From assembly GCA_023150805.1 (NCBI GenBank), contig JAKLKF010000060.1, positions 1 through 44,157 on the forward strand: a stretch of 44,157 nucleotides of DNA, given 5' to 3'. Made by a program: the position numbers and the translations under genes. The notes beneath the pieces were generated by a model. That model was not told the DNA's origin. It ran no database searches and worked only from the letters and a program-made list of their open reading frames with translations. The DNA comes from Myxococcota bacterium (GTDB taxonomy: Bacteria > Myxococcota_A > UBA796 > UBA2385). This document shows positions 32,983-43,070 of the stretch, piece after piece; position 1 is the first letter of the stretch; each line of letters opens with the position of its first letter.

Positions 32983-34935
32983 GTGGCCGACCACATCGCC
33001 CTGCTGCTGCACATGCACCAGCCGGAGTACCGCGACCCGGAGACCGGGCGCCCCCACATGCCCTGGGTGCGGCTGCACGCCTGCCGCGGCTACACCGACG
33101 TCCCCGTGCTGGCGGCCGAGGCGGGGGCCCAGCCGACCATCAACGTCGTGCCCTCGCTGCTGCTGCAGCTGCAGGCCTACCGGGAGGGCGGCACCGACCA
33201 CTGGGAGCAGCTCTCGCGCCTGCCCGCCGAGGAGCTGCACGGAGAGGACCTGCAGTTCGTCCGCCAGCGCTTCGTGCACGGCCACCCGTCGATGCGGCTG
33301 CAGTCGCCGCGCTACGCCGAGCTGGCCGGCCGGGCCGAGGGGCTGCGGGACCCCCGCGAGCTGCGGGATCTGCAGGTCTGGAGCAACCTGGCCTGGATGG
33401 GCAGCGTCGCGCGGCGCGACCCGCTCGTCGCCGCGCTGGTGGAGCAGGACCGCGGCTTCTCGCACGACCAGCTCCTGGCGCTCATGGACACCCAGCGGCG
33501 CCTGGTGGCCGGCGTGCTCGACCTGTGGCGCGCCCACCCCTCGCTGTCCTGCTCCCCCCTCTGCCACCCGATCCTCCCCCTGCTGGTCGACTTCCGGCAC
33601 GCCCGCCGCTGCATGCCCCACCTGCCCGCCGACCTCGGCCTCGCCGGCACCTTCGCCTGGCCCGAGGACGCGCTGCGACAGCTCACCGAGGGCCTGGACG
33701 TCTGCGAGCGCCTGCTCGGCCGGCGCCCTCCCGGCTTGTGGCCCTCGGAGGGCTCGGTCTCGCCCGAGGTGCTCGACCTGGCCGCCCGCGCCGGCTTCAC
33801 CTGGGTCGCCTCGGACGAGGAGATCCTCCATCGCAGCGACCGCGACCGCCCGGCCCGCCTGGACGGTCCCTGGGTCCGCGCCCGGGACGAGGCGGGGCTG
33901 CGCCTGGCCTTCCGCGACCACGGGCTCTCCGACCGCGTCGGCTTCGTCTACGCCACCTGGCCCGGCGCGGCCGCCGCTGCCGACCTGCTGCACGGCGCGC
34001 AGGAGCGCTGGGGCTACGGTCCCGGCGCCGTCCCCGTCATCCTCGACGGCGAGAACCCCTGGGAGTCCTACCCCGACGCCGGCCAGGCCTTCCTCCAGGC
34101 CCTCTTCTCCAGCGGGCGCGTCTGCTCCATGGACGCCTTCTGCCAGGCGCCCGCCGCCGGGCGCGTGCACCGGCTGCACACCGGATCGTGGATCGACGGG
34201 GACTTCCGCATCTGGGCCGGCGACCCCGAGGACCGCGCCGGCTGGGCCCTGCTCGCCGCCCTGCGACGCGCCTGGGAGCAGGCCGGCCGCCCCGAGGCCG
34301 CCTGGCCCCACCTGGCCAACGCCGAGTCCAGCGACTGGACCTGGTGGTTCGGGCCCGAGCACCACACCGAGGTCGCCGACCTCTTCGACGCCCTCTTCCG
34401 CGCGCACCTCGCCGCCGGCTGGCTGGCGCTGGGCCAGGAGCCCCCCGCCGAGCTGGGCGCGCCGCTGCTGGGCGCCGGCGAGGACGCTGGCCTGCTGCTG
34501 CCCCACGACGTCGTCGCGCCTCGCCTCAACGGCCACCTGCACCCCTCGGACTGGGCCGGCGCCGCCGCGCTGCCGCCGCCCCAGCAGGGCAGCATGTCGC
34601 GCGGGAAGTCCTGGCTGCTGGGCGGCGCGGTCGGCGTCGGCGGCGGCTACCTGCACCTGCGCCTGGACGTGCCCGGCGAGCCCCCCGAGCTGGTGCTCGA
34701 GCGCAAGGACCTGCCCCCCATCGTCCTCTCCGAGGCGCTGTACCCGCGGGATCCGCCGGCCGACCCGCGGGCTGCCCGCGTCGCCGTCTCGCGGGCTGCC
34801 GGCCTGATCGTCGCCGCCGTGCCCTGGTCCGGCGGCGAGGTGTACCTGGCGATCCGCTCGCCCGACGGGCACCGCCACCCCGCCGAGGGCTGGTTCGTCC
34901 TCCGGCCCCCCCCGGCGGCCCTCTCCGCGCCCTGA
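32983..34935 (+). CDS. glycoside hydrolase family 57 enzyme (amylase-type)
   Basis: 650 residues from GTG 32983 with GGAG four bases upstream. GH57 motifs: HMHQPEY (10-16), GLWPSEGSVS with the nucleophile-position E256, and VILDGENPWESYP with D355, followed by SDWTWWFGPEHH. The set matches the family branch annotated as GH57 alpha-amylase/amylopullulanase-like, which acts on alpha-glucans. No signal peptide, so it works on intracellular glycogen. Its C-terminal 150 residues form a beta-rich domain. It is first in a run with two further GH57-type proteins and glycogen synthase. Exact specificity is not determined. Confidence 0.88.
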   Translation: MADHIALLLHMHQPEYRDPETGRPHMPWVRLHACRGYTDVPVLAAEAGAQPTINVVPSLLLQLQAYREGGTDHWEQLSRLPAEELHGEDLQFVRQRFVHGHPSMRLQSPRYAELAGRAEGLRDPRELRDLQVWSNLAWMGSVARRDPLVAALVEQDRGFSHDQLLALMDTQRRLVAGVLDLWRAHPSLSCSPLCHPILPLLVDFRHARRCMPHLPADLGLAGTFAWPEDALRQLTEGLDVCERLLGRRPPGLWPSEGSVSPEVLDLAARAGFTWVASDEEILHRSDRDRPARLDGPWVRARDEAGLRLAFRDHGLSDRVGFVYATWPGAAAAADLLHGAQERWGYGPGAVPVILDGENPWESYPDAGQAFLQALFSSGRVCSMDAFCQAPAAGRVHRLHTGSWIDGDFRIWAGDPEDRAGWALLAALRRAWEQAGRPEAAWPHLANAESSDWTWWFGPEHHTEVADLFDALFRAHLAAGWLALGQEPPAELGAPLLGAGEDAGLLLPHDVVAPRLNGHLHPSDWAGAAALPPPQQGSMSRGKSWLLGGAVGVGGGYLHLRLDVPGEPPELVLERKDLPPIVLSEALYPRDPPADPRAARVAVSRAAGLIVAAVPWSGGEVYLAIRSPDGHRHPAEGWFVLRPPPAALSAP

Positions 34936-34970
34936 GACCCCGCGTGACCGACCCGGTCGGCTCGCTCTGA

Positions 34971-34976
34971 TAGGCT
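34971..34976 (+). promoter_or_regulatory. candidate -10 element (GATAGGCT)
   Basis: GATAGGCTTCC, 26 bases before the ATG at 35003, is the clearest copy of the recurring motif. Confidence 0.4.
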
Positions 34977-35002
34977 TCCAACCCCCCCCATGGCAGGGCC
35001 GG

Positions 35003-37327
35003 ATGCGCCAGATCTCCCTCATCCTGGTCATCACCGACCAGCTCGTCCCCGGCGAGCGGGAAGAGCGCGTCGCGCGCGTCTTCGAGCGCGTGTGGCGCCC
35101 GCTGCTGGAGGCGCTGGAGGGCAGCCCCTCGGTGCGGCTGGCGCTGCACCTGTCCGGTCCGCTGGGCGACTGGATGGACGCCGAGCAGCCGCGCAGCCTG
35201 GACCGCCTGGCGGCCCTGGTCGAGCGCGACCAGGTGGAGATCATCGGCGGATCCCCGGCGGGCGCCGCGCTGCAGGCCCTGCCCGAGCGCGACGCCACCG
35301 CCCACCTGCAGGGCGCGGCGCGCTGGGCCCAGGCCCGCCTGGGGACCAAGGTCCGCGGCGCCTGGCTGGGCGGCGGCGGCTGGGACGGTGGCCTGCCCCG
35401 CCTGCTGGCGCGCGCGGGCGTGCACTACACCTTCGTCGATCGCAACCTGCTGGAGACCGGCGGCCGCGACTGTGACGGGCGGGCCCCCTGGTACGTCGCC
35501 GAGCGCGAGGGCGCCGCGGTGGGCGTGCTGCCGCTGGACCCGCGCCTGCCGACGCTGCTGCCCTGGGCCCTGCCGCGCTACCTGGCCCACGAGCTCAAGG
35601 CCCGCGCCCTGGCCGGCGAGCGCTTCGTGACCGCCGCCGTGCCCGGCGAGCACCTCGGCCTGGCCCACGGCTCGCGCCACTGGTGCTGGAACGGCGACCG
35701 CGCCTGGGTCCCCACCCTGCTGCGGATGCTGCGCCAGCAGGCGGTCTGGCTGCGGACCCTGCTGCCCCGCCAGGCCATCGACGGCCAGCGGCCCGGCGGG
35801 CGGGTCTACCCCTCGACCGGCACGACCGGCTCCGGCGGCGTCGAGGCCCTGCCTGCCCACCTGGGGCAGGTCTGGCAGCGGCTGCGACGCGACCTGGACG
35901 TGGGCATCGACCCCAACCTGCTGCGCTTCGGTCGCTGGGTCGTCGGGCCGCCGTGGGAGGCGCACCTCGCCCGCCGGGACGAGGCCAACCAGCTCCACAA
36001 GCGCATGCTGCGCACCAGCGCCGCGCTGCACCGCCTCCGCCGCCAGCTCAAGGACGAGCGCACCGGGCGGGTCGACCCGGCCCGACAGGCCGCCTACGAC
36101 CAGGCGCGCGGCTGGCTCTACGCGGGTCAGGCCGGCGGTGTCCTGCACGGTGGCCCCGCGGGGGGCATCGACCGCCCCGACCTGCGCCACGCCGCCTGGC
36201 GGGCGCTGCTCACCGCCGAGGACCTGGTGCGCCATGCCCTGGGCGAGGCCGAGGGCATCCACCACGAGATCCTCGACGTCGACTCCGACGGCCACCGGGA
36301 GGTCGTGGTCACCACGCCCTGGTTCTCGACCGTCGTGCGCCCGGCCATGGGCGGCGCGCTCGGCGAGCTGGGCCTGTGGCGGAAGGGCAACCTCGCCGCC
36401 TGCCTCCGCCGCCAGGAGGAGAGCTGGCACGCCCAGATCGCCTTCGCCGCCCAGCTCCCGGTCCTGGTCGAGGACGACGGCCGGGTCCACGGCGCCGACG
36501 CCGACGACGAGGAGACCGACGAGGAGGAGCTGCTGGTCGACGGCCACGAGGTGACCTCGTCGGAGGTGCACACCGAGAACCTCGAAGACGTCAGCCTGCC
36601 CGAGCCTCCCCCCCTGCCGGTGCCCGAGGGCGACCTGACCGGCGCGCTGGCCCAGGATCGCCACCATCGCCTGCTGTTCCAGGAGCACTTCCTGGGCGCG
36701 GGGGCCCGCCTGGAGAGCCTGCGCCGCGACCAGCACCCGCAGGAGGGCGACTTCCTGGACGAGCCCTACGCCTTGATGTCGGCGGAGCGGCGGGACGGCG
36801 ACGAGGTCCAGGTCGCCCTCTCCCGCGAGGGGGTCGTGGTCTGCGACGGCGTCCAGCGGCTGGTGCGGGTCCTCAAGCGCTACACCTTCCGCAGGGACGC
36901 GCCCGTGGTCGAGGTCAGCTACGAGGTGGCCAACCGCTACCGCGAGCCCGTCCGCAGCCGCTTCGCCGTCGAGCTCAACCTGGGCATCGACGGCGACGAC
37001 GAGCGCGCCCGCTTCCTGCACGCCGGGGAGCGTCACAGCCTGCTCGACCAGGACGGGACCTGGGAGCGCTGCGGCGAGCTCGCCCTGGTGTGGGGCGACC
37101 AGGGCCTGCGCCTGCGCCTGCAGTGCAGCGAGCCAGCCCAGCTCTACTTCTACCGCCTGCGCAGCGTCGTGCGCACCTGCGAGGGCTACCACGAGGAGTC
37201 GCAGGGCACCTGCCTCCTGCTGGCCTGGGACCTCGACCTCTGGGGCGAAGAGAAGCGCCGCTTCGAGCTCAGCCTGGCCGTGGAGAGCGTCGATCCGGCC
37301 GGCCCGGGGCGCGTCGCGGGGCATTAA
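35003..37327 (+). CDS. GH57 4-alpha-glucanotransferase-like protein with all catalytic motifs replaced (probable pseudoenzyme)
   Basis: 774 residues. Landmarks align end to end with the Thermococcus-type GH57 4-alpha-glucanotransferase: ALHLSGPLGDWMD, VEIIGGS...PERD, ANQLHKRML, ILDVDSDGHREVVV, and the DUF1926-type end FQEHFLGAG...EGDFLDEPY. But the active site is gone: the family HxHQP reads VITDQL (9-14), the nucleophile motif WLTERVW reads WLGGGGW (121-127, Glu replaced by Gly124), and the acid motif DDGEKFG reads VPGEHLG (213-219). A strongly acidic insert (about residues 490-520; DADDEETDEEELL) precedes the C-terminal domain. No signal peptide. Position between active GH57 enzymes suggests a glucan-binding or regulatory part. 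Confidence 0.85.
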   Translation: MRQISLILVITDQLVPGEREERVARVFERVWRPLLEALEGSPSVRLALHLSGPLGDWMDAEQPRSLDRLAALVERDQVEIIGGSPAGAALQALPERDATAHLQGAARWAQARLGTKVRGAWLGGGGWDGGLPRLLARAGVHYTFVDRNLLETGGRDCDGRAPWYVAEREGAAVGVLPLDPRLPTLLPWALPRYLAHELKARALAGERFVTAAVPGEHLGLAHGSRHWCWNGDRAWVPTLLRMLRQQAVWLRTLLPRQAIDGQRPGGRVYPSTGTTGSGGVEALPAHLGQVWQRLRRDLDVGIDPNLLRFGRWVVGPPWEAHLARRDEANQLHKRMLRTSAALHRLRRQLKDERTGRVDPARQAAYDQARGWLYAGQAGGVLHGGPAGGIDRPDLRHAAWRALLTAEDLVRHALGEAEGIHHEILDVDSDGHREVVVTTPWFSTVVRPAMGGALGELGLWRKGNLAACLRRQEESWHAQIAFAAQLPVLVEDDGRVHGADADDEETDEEELLVDGHEVTSSEVHTENLEDVSLPEPPPLPVPEGDLTGALAQDRHHRLLFQEHFLGAGARLESLRRDQHPQEGDFLDEPYALMSAERRDGDEVQVALSREGVVVCDGVQRLVRVLKRYTFRRDAPVVEVSYEVANRYREPVRSRFAVELNLGIDGDDERARFLHAGERHSLLDQDGTWERCGELALVWGDQGLRLRLQCSEPAQLYFYRLRSVVRTCEGYHEESQGTCLLLAWDLDLWGEEKRRFELSLAVESVDPAGPGRVAGH

Positions 37328-37354
37328 GGGGCGCCGCCCCCCGCCGAGGTGCCC

Positions 37355-39028
37355 ATGCCGACCGGTAGCTTCGTCCTCGCCCTGCACGGACACATGCCCT
37401 GGGTGCTCGGCCACGGCCGCTGGCCCCACGGCGAGCACTGGCTGTTCGAGGCGGCGCTCGGCGTCTACCTGCCGCTGTTGGGCATGGTGGAGGAGGTGCA
37501 CGCCGCGGGCGCGCGGGCGGGCTTCACCCTGGGCCTGACGCCGGTGCTGCTGGAGCAGCTCACCGCGCAGCGCTTCCAGGACGGCTTCGATCGGTACCTC
37601 GACGATCGCCTGGCGCGGGCCCGCCGCGACGCGCAGAACCCCCACCTGCGGCACCTCGCCGAGCGCTGGGAGGCCTGGTTCCTGGCGCAGCAGCAGCGCT
37701 GGCGGGCCGCCGAGCGCGACCTGCCCGCCGCCTTCGGCGCGCACGCCCGCGGCGGCCGCATCGAGCTGCTGACCTCGCTGGCCACCCACGGCTACGCGCC
37801 CCTGCTGCTGCACGACGCCAGCGTCCGGGCCCAGCTCTCGGCGGGGCTGGCCATCAGCGAGCGCACCCTGGGCTTCCGCCCCACCGGCATCTGGCTGCCG
37901 GAGTGCGCCTACCGCCCGGCGGGCCCCTGGACGCCGCCCGTGCTGCACGGCGACTCCCGCAATCGCCTCGGCGTGGAGCAGATCCTGGCCGAGCAGGGCG
38001 TCACCCACTTCTTCGTCGACGCCCACCTCGCCCGCGGCGCGCTGTCCGAGGGGCTGATGGACGAGCAGGGCTTCACGCGCATCGGCTGGCACGCCGCCAG
38101 CCAGGATCCCAACCTGTGGCGCAACGTCATGCGTCCGCAGCGCGTCGGCAGCCACGGCGGCCCCTCCGACGTCGTCGCCTTCGCCCGGCACCCCGAGGTC
38201 AGCGAGACCGTCTGGTCCGGGCAGGTCGGCTACCCCGGCGACGGGCGCTACCTGGAATTCCACAAGAAGGAGAGCGACGAGGGCCTGCGCTACTGGCGGG
38301 TCACCGGCCGCGACGTCGGCCTGGGGGGCAAGCACCTCTACGACCCCGACGCCATCCCCGGCGCCCTGCACGAGCACGCCCAGCACTTCGCCCACACCGT
38401 CAAGCGCATCCTGGCCGGCCACCACGCCCACACCGGTCACCAGGGCGCCGTCGTCGCCACCTTCGACGCCGAGCTGTTCGGCCACTGGTGGTTCGAAGGG
38501 CCCCGCTTCCTGCGCGACGTGCTGCTGACCCTGCACCACGACCCCGACGTGATGGTCCAGACCGCGCGCGAGCGCAGGGACAGTCACCCGCCGGAGATCG
38601 TGGTGCGCCTGCCCGAGGGGAGCTGGGGCGAGGGCGGGGACCACCGCGTCTGGTTCCGCGACAGCTACCGCTGGGTCTGGGAGACCGCCTACCGCTCCGA
38701 GGACCGCTTCCTCGGGCTGCGCTGGCGGGTCTCCCAGGCGCGGGGCGCGCGGCAGCGCCGGGCGCGGCCGTGGCTGGAGCACGCCGCGCGCGAGCTGCTG
38801 CTGCTGCAGTCCAGCGACTGGCCCTTCGTCATCACGACCGGCGGCGCCGTCGACTACGGCTGGCAGCGCATCTGCGGGCACCAGGTGCGCTTCGACCGCT
38901 GCTGCCAGGCCGTCGAGGACGCCCTGGCCGGGCGGCAGAGCGACCCCATCCTCAAGGCCGAGCTGAAGCTGGCCCTGCAGGTCGACGGCTGGCAGCAGGT
39001 CGTCGACCCGGAGTGGTGGCGGGAGTAG
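37355..39028 (+). CDS. GH57 1,4-alpha-glucan branching enzyme
   Basis: 557 residues from ATG 37355 (GAGG five bases upstream). HGHMPWV (11-17), GIWLPECAYRP with nucleophile E183, and ATFDAELFGHWWFEG with D371 are intact; E183 has the same number as in the characterised archaeal enzyme. The helical C-terminal domain that ends VDYGWQRICGH...F is also typical. It makes alpha-1,6 branches in glycogen. It starts 27 bases after the pseudoenzyme stop and is followed by glgA, so the three act in one operon. No GH13 GlgB is visible. Confidence 0.94.
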   Translation: MPTGSFVLALHGHMPWVLGHGRWPHGEHWLFEAALGVYLPLLGMVEEVHAAGARAGFTLGLTPVLLEQLTAQRFQDGFDRYLDDRLARARRDAQNPHLRHLAERWEAWFLAQQQRWRAAERDLPAAFGAHARGGRIELLTSLATHGYAPLLLHDASVRAQLSAGLAISERTLGFRPTGIWLPECAYRPAGPWTPPVLHGDSRNRLGVEQILAEQGVTHFFVDAHLARGALSEGLMDEQGFTRIGWHAASQDPNLWRNVMRPQRVGSHGGPSDVVAFARHPEVSETVWSGQVGYPGDGRYLEFHKKESDEGLRYWRVTGRDVGLGGKHLYDPDAIPGALHEHAQHFAHTVKRILAGHHAHTGHQGAVVATFDAELFGHWWFEGPRFLRDVLLTLHHDPDVMVQTARERRDSHPPEIVVRLPEGSWGEGGDHRVWFRDSYRWVWETAYRSEDRFLGLRWRVSQARGARQRRARPWLEHAARELLLLQSSDWPFVITTGGAVDYGWQRICGHQVRFDRCCQAVEDALAGRQSDPILKAELKLALQVDGWQQVVDPEWWRE

Positions 39029-39057
39029 CCGCCGGCCGGCGCTCCTTCCCCCCGTGA

Positions 39058-39063
39058 TAGGCA
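39058..39063 (+). promoter_or_regulatory. candidate -10 element before glgA
   Basis: GTGATAGGCACA, 24 bases before the glgA ATG at 39087; a copy of the GATAGGC motif. Confidence 0.4.
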
Positions 39064-39086
39064 CATCGCCCGCCCCTGGAGCGCCC

Positions 39087-40535
39087 ATGGCCTCGCCCCT
39101 CACCGTCGTCAGCGTCAGCGCCGAGGTCACGCCCTGGTCCAAGGTGGGCGGCCTGGCGGACGTCGCCGCCGCCCTGCCCGTCGCCCTGGCCGGGCGAGGT
39201 CACCACGTCATCGGCGTGGCCCCCCGGTACCAGGAGTACGACCACGCCTGGGACACCCAGCGCACCGCGCGCTTCGGCCTGTTCGGCCAGATGCTGGAGG
39301 TCCGCTACTTCCACGCCCGCATCGGCCAGGTCGACCGCATCTTCGTCGACCACCCGGTCCTGCGCCGCGGCGGGATCTACGGCGACCACAACGGGTCCTA
39401 CCCCGACAACCTGCTGCGCTTCGCCCTGCTCTCGCGGGCCGCGATGGAGGCCCCCTACAGCGTCGGCCTGCAGATGCCCCCCGACGGCGCCGACACCATC
39501 TACCTGGCGCACGACTGGCACGCCGCGCTGGTGCCGCTCTACCTGGCGGCCCGCTACCGCGCCCACGGCAGCCGGACCCGCGCCCGCTCCATCCTGGCCA
39601 TCCACAACATGGCGCACCAGGGCGTCTACGGCCGCGGCGACTTCGGCGGCCTGGACCTGGAGCCCCGCTGGTGGAGCACCCTGGAGATGGGCGGAAACAT
39701 GAACCTGCTCAAGGGTGGGATCATGGCGGCGGATCGCCTGACCACCGTCTCCCCGCGCTACGCCTGGGAGATCCGCACCGCCGAGGGGGGCTTCGGCCTG
39801 GACGGCGTGCTGCGCCTGCGCGGTCCGGTCGTCCAGGGCGTGCTCAACGGGCTGGACACCGTCGAGTGGGACCCGGCCACCGACCCGCACCTGCCCGCGC
39901 GCTACGACGTGCGCGACCTCTCGGGCAAGGCCACCTGCAAGGCCGCCCTGCAGCAGGAGCTGGGCCTGCCCGTCGACCCCGCCGCCCCCCTGGTCGGCTT
40001 CGTCGGGCGCCTGGACTGGCAGAAGGGCGTCGACCTGCTGGTCGAGGCCATTCCGTGGCTGCGGTCCCAGGGGGCCCAGGTGGTGGTCCTCGGCTCCGGC
40101 TCGCCGGACCTGGAAGATGCCCTGCGCCGCGTGGCGGGCCCCACCGTCCGTCCTTGGATCGGCTTCTCCGGCCCCCTGGCCCACCGGGTGACCGCCGGAT
40201 GTGACATCCTGGTCGTGCCCAGCCGCTTCGAGCCCTGCGGCCTGACGCAGCTCCAGGCCATGCGCTACGGCACCGTGCCCGTCGTCGCCGCCACCGGCGG
40301 CCTGGTCGACACCGTCTCTGTCTACGATCCCCTGTCCCAGGACGGCACCGGCTGGCACTTCCACCCCGGACAGACCCACGACCTGGTCCTGGCCCTGGGC
40401 AACGCCCTGCACACCCTGCGCCACTGGCCCGACAGCTTCCGCGGCATCGTCCGCCGGGGCATGGCCCGCGACTGGTCCTGGGAGCGCCCGGCCGCCGAGT
40501 ACGAGACCCTGATGCGCGTCGCCCTCGGGCAGTAG
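39087..40535 (+). CDS. glgA: glycogen synthase (GT5)
   Basis: 482 residues from ATG 39087 with GGAG upstream. SAEVTPWSKVGGLADV holds the KxGGL nucleotide-sugar loop (K19), with HDWHAALVPLY, FVGRLDWQKGVDLL and SRFEPCGLTQLQAMRYG as the C-terminal GT-B motifs. It extends alpha-1,4-glucan chains from ADP-glucose. The length is typical. It is the last gene of the glycogen cluster; no glgC is present, so ADP-glucose is made by a gene elsewhere. Confidence 0.97.
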   Translation: MASPLTVVSVSAEVTPWSKVGGLADVAAALPVALAGRGHHVIGVAPRYQEYDHAWDTQRTARFGLFGQMLEVRYFHARIGQVDRIFVDHPVLRRGGIYGDHNGSYPDNLLRFALLSRAAMEAPYSVGLQMPPDGADTIYLAHDWHAALVPLYLAARYRAHGSRTRARSILAIHNMAHQGVYGRGDFGGLDLEPRWWSTLEMGGNMNLLKGGIMAADRLTTVSPRYAWEIRTAEGGFGLDGVLRLRGPVVQGVLNGLDTVEWDPATDPHLPARYDVRDLSGKATCKAALQQELGLPVDPAAPLVGFVGRLDWQKGVDLLVEAIPWLRSQGAQVVVLGSGSPDLEDALRRVAGPTVRPWIGFSGPLAHRVTAGCDILVVPSRFEPCGLTQLQAMRYGTVPVVAATGGLVDTVSVYDPLSQDGTGWHFHPGQTHDLVLALGNALHTLRHWPDSFRGIVRRGMARDWSWERPAAEYETLMRVALGQ

Positions 40536-40564
40536 GGTGGCAGGCAATAGGGTGTCAGGCAATA
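40535..40564. repeat. two tandem 15-bp copies at the glgA end
   Basis: gggtggcaggcaata and gggtgtcaggcaata follow the glgA stop and lead to an AT-rich cgttataatacc. A third, poorer copy (cgggcagta) lies in the last glgA codons. Confidence 0.8.
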
Positions 40565-40566
40565 CG

Positions 40567-40683
40567 TTATAATACCTGTTCCACTCCCTCCAGCCGCCGC
40601 GCCGCCCCCTGCCGGTCGCGCCACCAGCCTTCGGGCACACCGCCCACCAGGTTGTCCGGGTCGAGCAGCGACAGCCGGCTCAT
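40567..40683 (-). CDS. 38-residue ORF coupled to the DUF58 gene
   Basis: ATG at 40681-40683 overlaps the DUF58 stop (ATGA). The sequence starts MSRLSLLDPDNLVGGVPEGW, is rich in charged residues and ends at a TAA within the AT-rich segment. It has no known domain. The coupling and the sensible codon bias suggest it is translated; it may also be the start of a longer gene cut off by the repeat-containing scar at 40535-40575. Confidence 0.4.
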   Translation of the reverse strand: MSRLSLLDPDNLVGGVPEGWWRDRQGAARRLEGVEQVL

Positions 40684-42019
40684 CCCCGCCGCCGCGCCTT
40701 GAGGTCGAGGTAGCGCTGGAGCACGGCCAGGGCCAGCCCGTCCGCCGGCGAGGACACCACCTCGATCCCCTGCGCCCGCAGCCGCCCGGCCAGCGCCTGG
40801 TTGTCGTGGGCCAGCCGCATCGCGCTCACCTTCGCGTAGGCGCCCACGACGTCCGGGGGCACCCCCCGCCCGTGCGCCCACAGCCCGGGATCCTCCAGGT
40901 TCACCAGCACCGGGTGGTGCCGCCGCCCCAGCCCCGCCATCGCCCGGCCCAGCGCCTCGGCCCCCACCAGGTCGCCCACCGAAGTGCACATCACCGCCAG
41001 GCTGCGTCGCGGCAGGTCCCGCGCCGTCCAGGCCACCACCCCCTCGTAGTCGGGCTCCTCCAGGTCCGCCTGCAGGGCGTGCACCGCCTCGAAGGCCTCC
41101 GCCACCCCCGCGCCGCGCCGGTCCACCCGCACCACCGCGCGCACCTCCTTGCTGAACAGAACCAGGGTGGCGCTGTCCCCCTGGGCCCGCACCACCCGCA
41201 CCAGCGCCAGGACGACGGCCAGCGTGTGATCGAGCTTGCTCATCCGGCCCGCCAGCGCCGCCATCGGCCGCCCGCAGTCCACCAGGACCAGCGTGTGCTG
41301 GTGCTGCTCCCAGGCGTCCTCCCGCACGACGGGCACCATCCGCCGCGCCGTCTGCTTCCAGTGGATGCTGCGCTGCGGATCGCCCGCCCGGTACTCCCGC
41401 AGCGCGTACAGCTCCGCCGAGAAGCCCCGCCGCTGGACGACGTTCGCGCCCGTCCGCCGCTGCAGCGCCTGCCGCAGCAGCAGCCCCGCCTCGCCCTCGA
41501 GGTGCGCCCGCGGGAACACCCGCACCGACTGTCCATGCGCCGCCCCCGGCTCCACCTCCCGACCGGCCCAGCACAGCCCCCACGGCCCCTGCACCCGCAG
41601 CGCCAGCGGGGCCAGGCGCTGCGCGCCACGCCGCAGGGGCACCAGCGGGATCTGCACCTCACCCGCCCCGCGCAGCACCATGGACAGATCCACCGGCGCC
41701 TCGGTCAGCCGCGGCCCCAGCACCTCGCGCCCCCGGACCACGACCGGCCGCGTCGCCTCCGTGGACAGTCGCAGCCGCAGGACCACCGCCTCGCCCTGGT
41801 GCAGCACCGCCGGCAGCTCTCGTCGCACCTCCACCGCCGTCCGCGCCGCCCGCCGTCCGTCCACCACCACCAGCGCCAGCACCAGCGCGTCGAAGGCCAG
41901 CGCCAGCCCCCCCAGCCAGGGCGAGACGAAGCCGGCGATCGACAGCAGGCTCACCAGCCCGAGCAGGCCGAAGGCCCGGGCCGTGGGGAGCAGGGCGCCC
42001 GAGAGGACCGCCGGGTCGC

Positions 42020-42023
<4 letters not shown>
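40680..42023 (-). CDS. DUF58 domain protein
   Basis: 447 residues. Two hydrophobic helices near the N-terminus (residues 15-55), a beta-rich middle part, and the DUF58 signature LREYRAGDPQRSIHWKQTAR with a vWA-like fold after it (TLVLVDCGRPM). Family members are membrane-anchored and act with MoxR ATPases in assembly or stress functions that are poorly known. The ATG overlaps the moxR stop (ATGA), so the two are co-translated. The C-terminal part carries the usual helical end. Confidence 0.92.
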
Positions 42024-42982
<959 letters not shown>

Positions 42983-43070
42983 CCGGCGCTCCAGGGGGCA
43001 GGGCAGGGGAGGGCGCAGTGTGGCAGAGGCGAGCGGCGCATGGGAGGCGCCGGCCCCGGGCAGGGCCGGC

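Noticed and set aside
34526..39142. A 1538-residue open frame on the minus strand opposite the glycogen cluster
   Set aside because: It is a GC-bias shadow: low-complexity Leu/Val/His/Gly-rich sequence, no domain, fully antisense to four well-recognised genes.
40568..40573. A perfect TATAAT box on the plus strand
   Set aside because: No -35 at 15-19 bases, and it points into the end of convergent genes; more likely part of the AT-rich scar.
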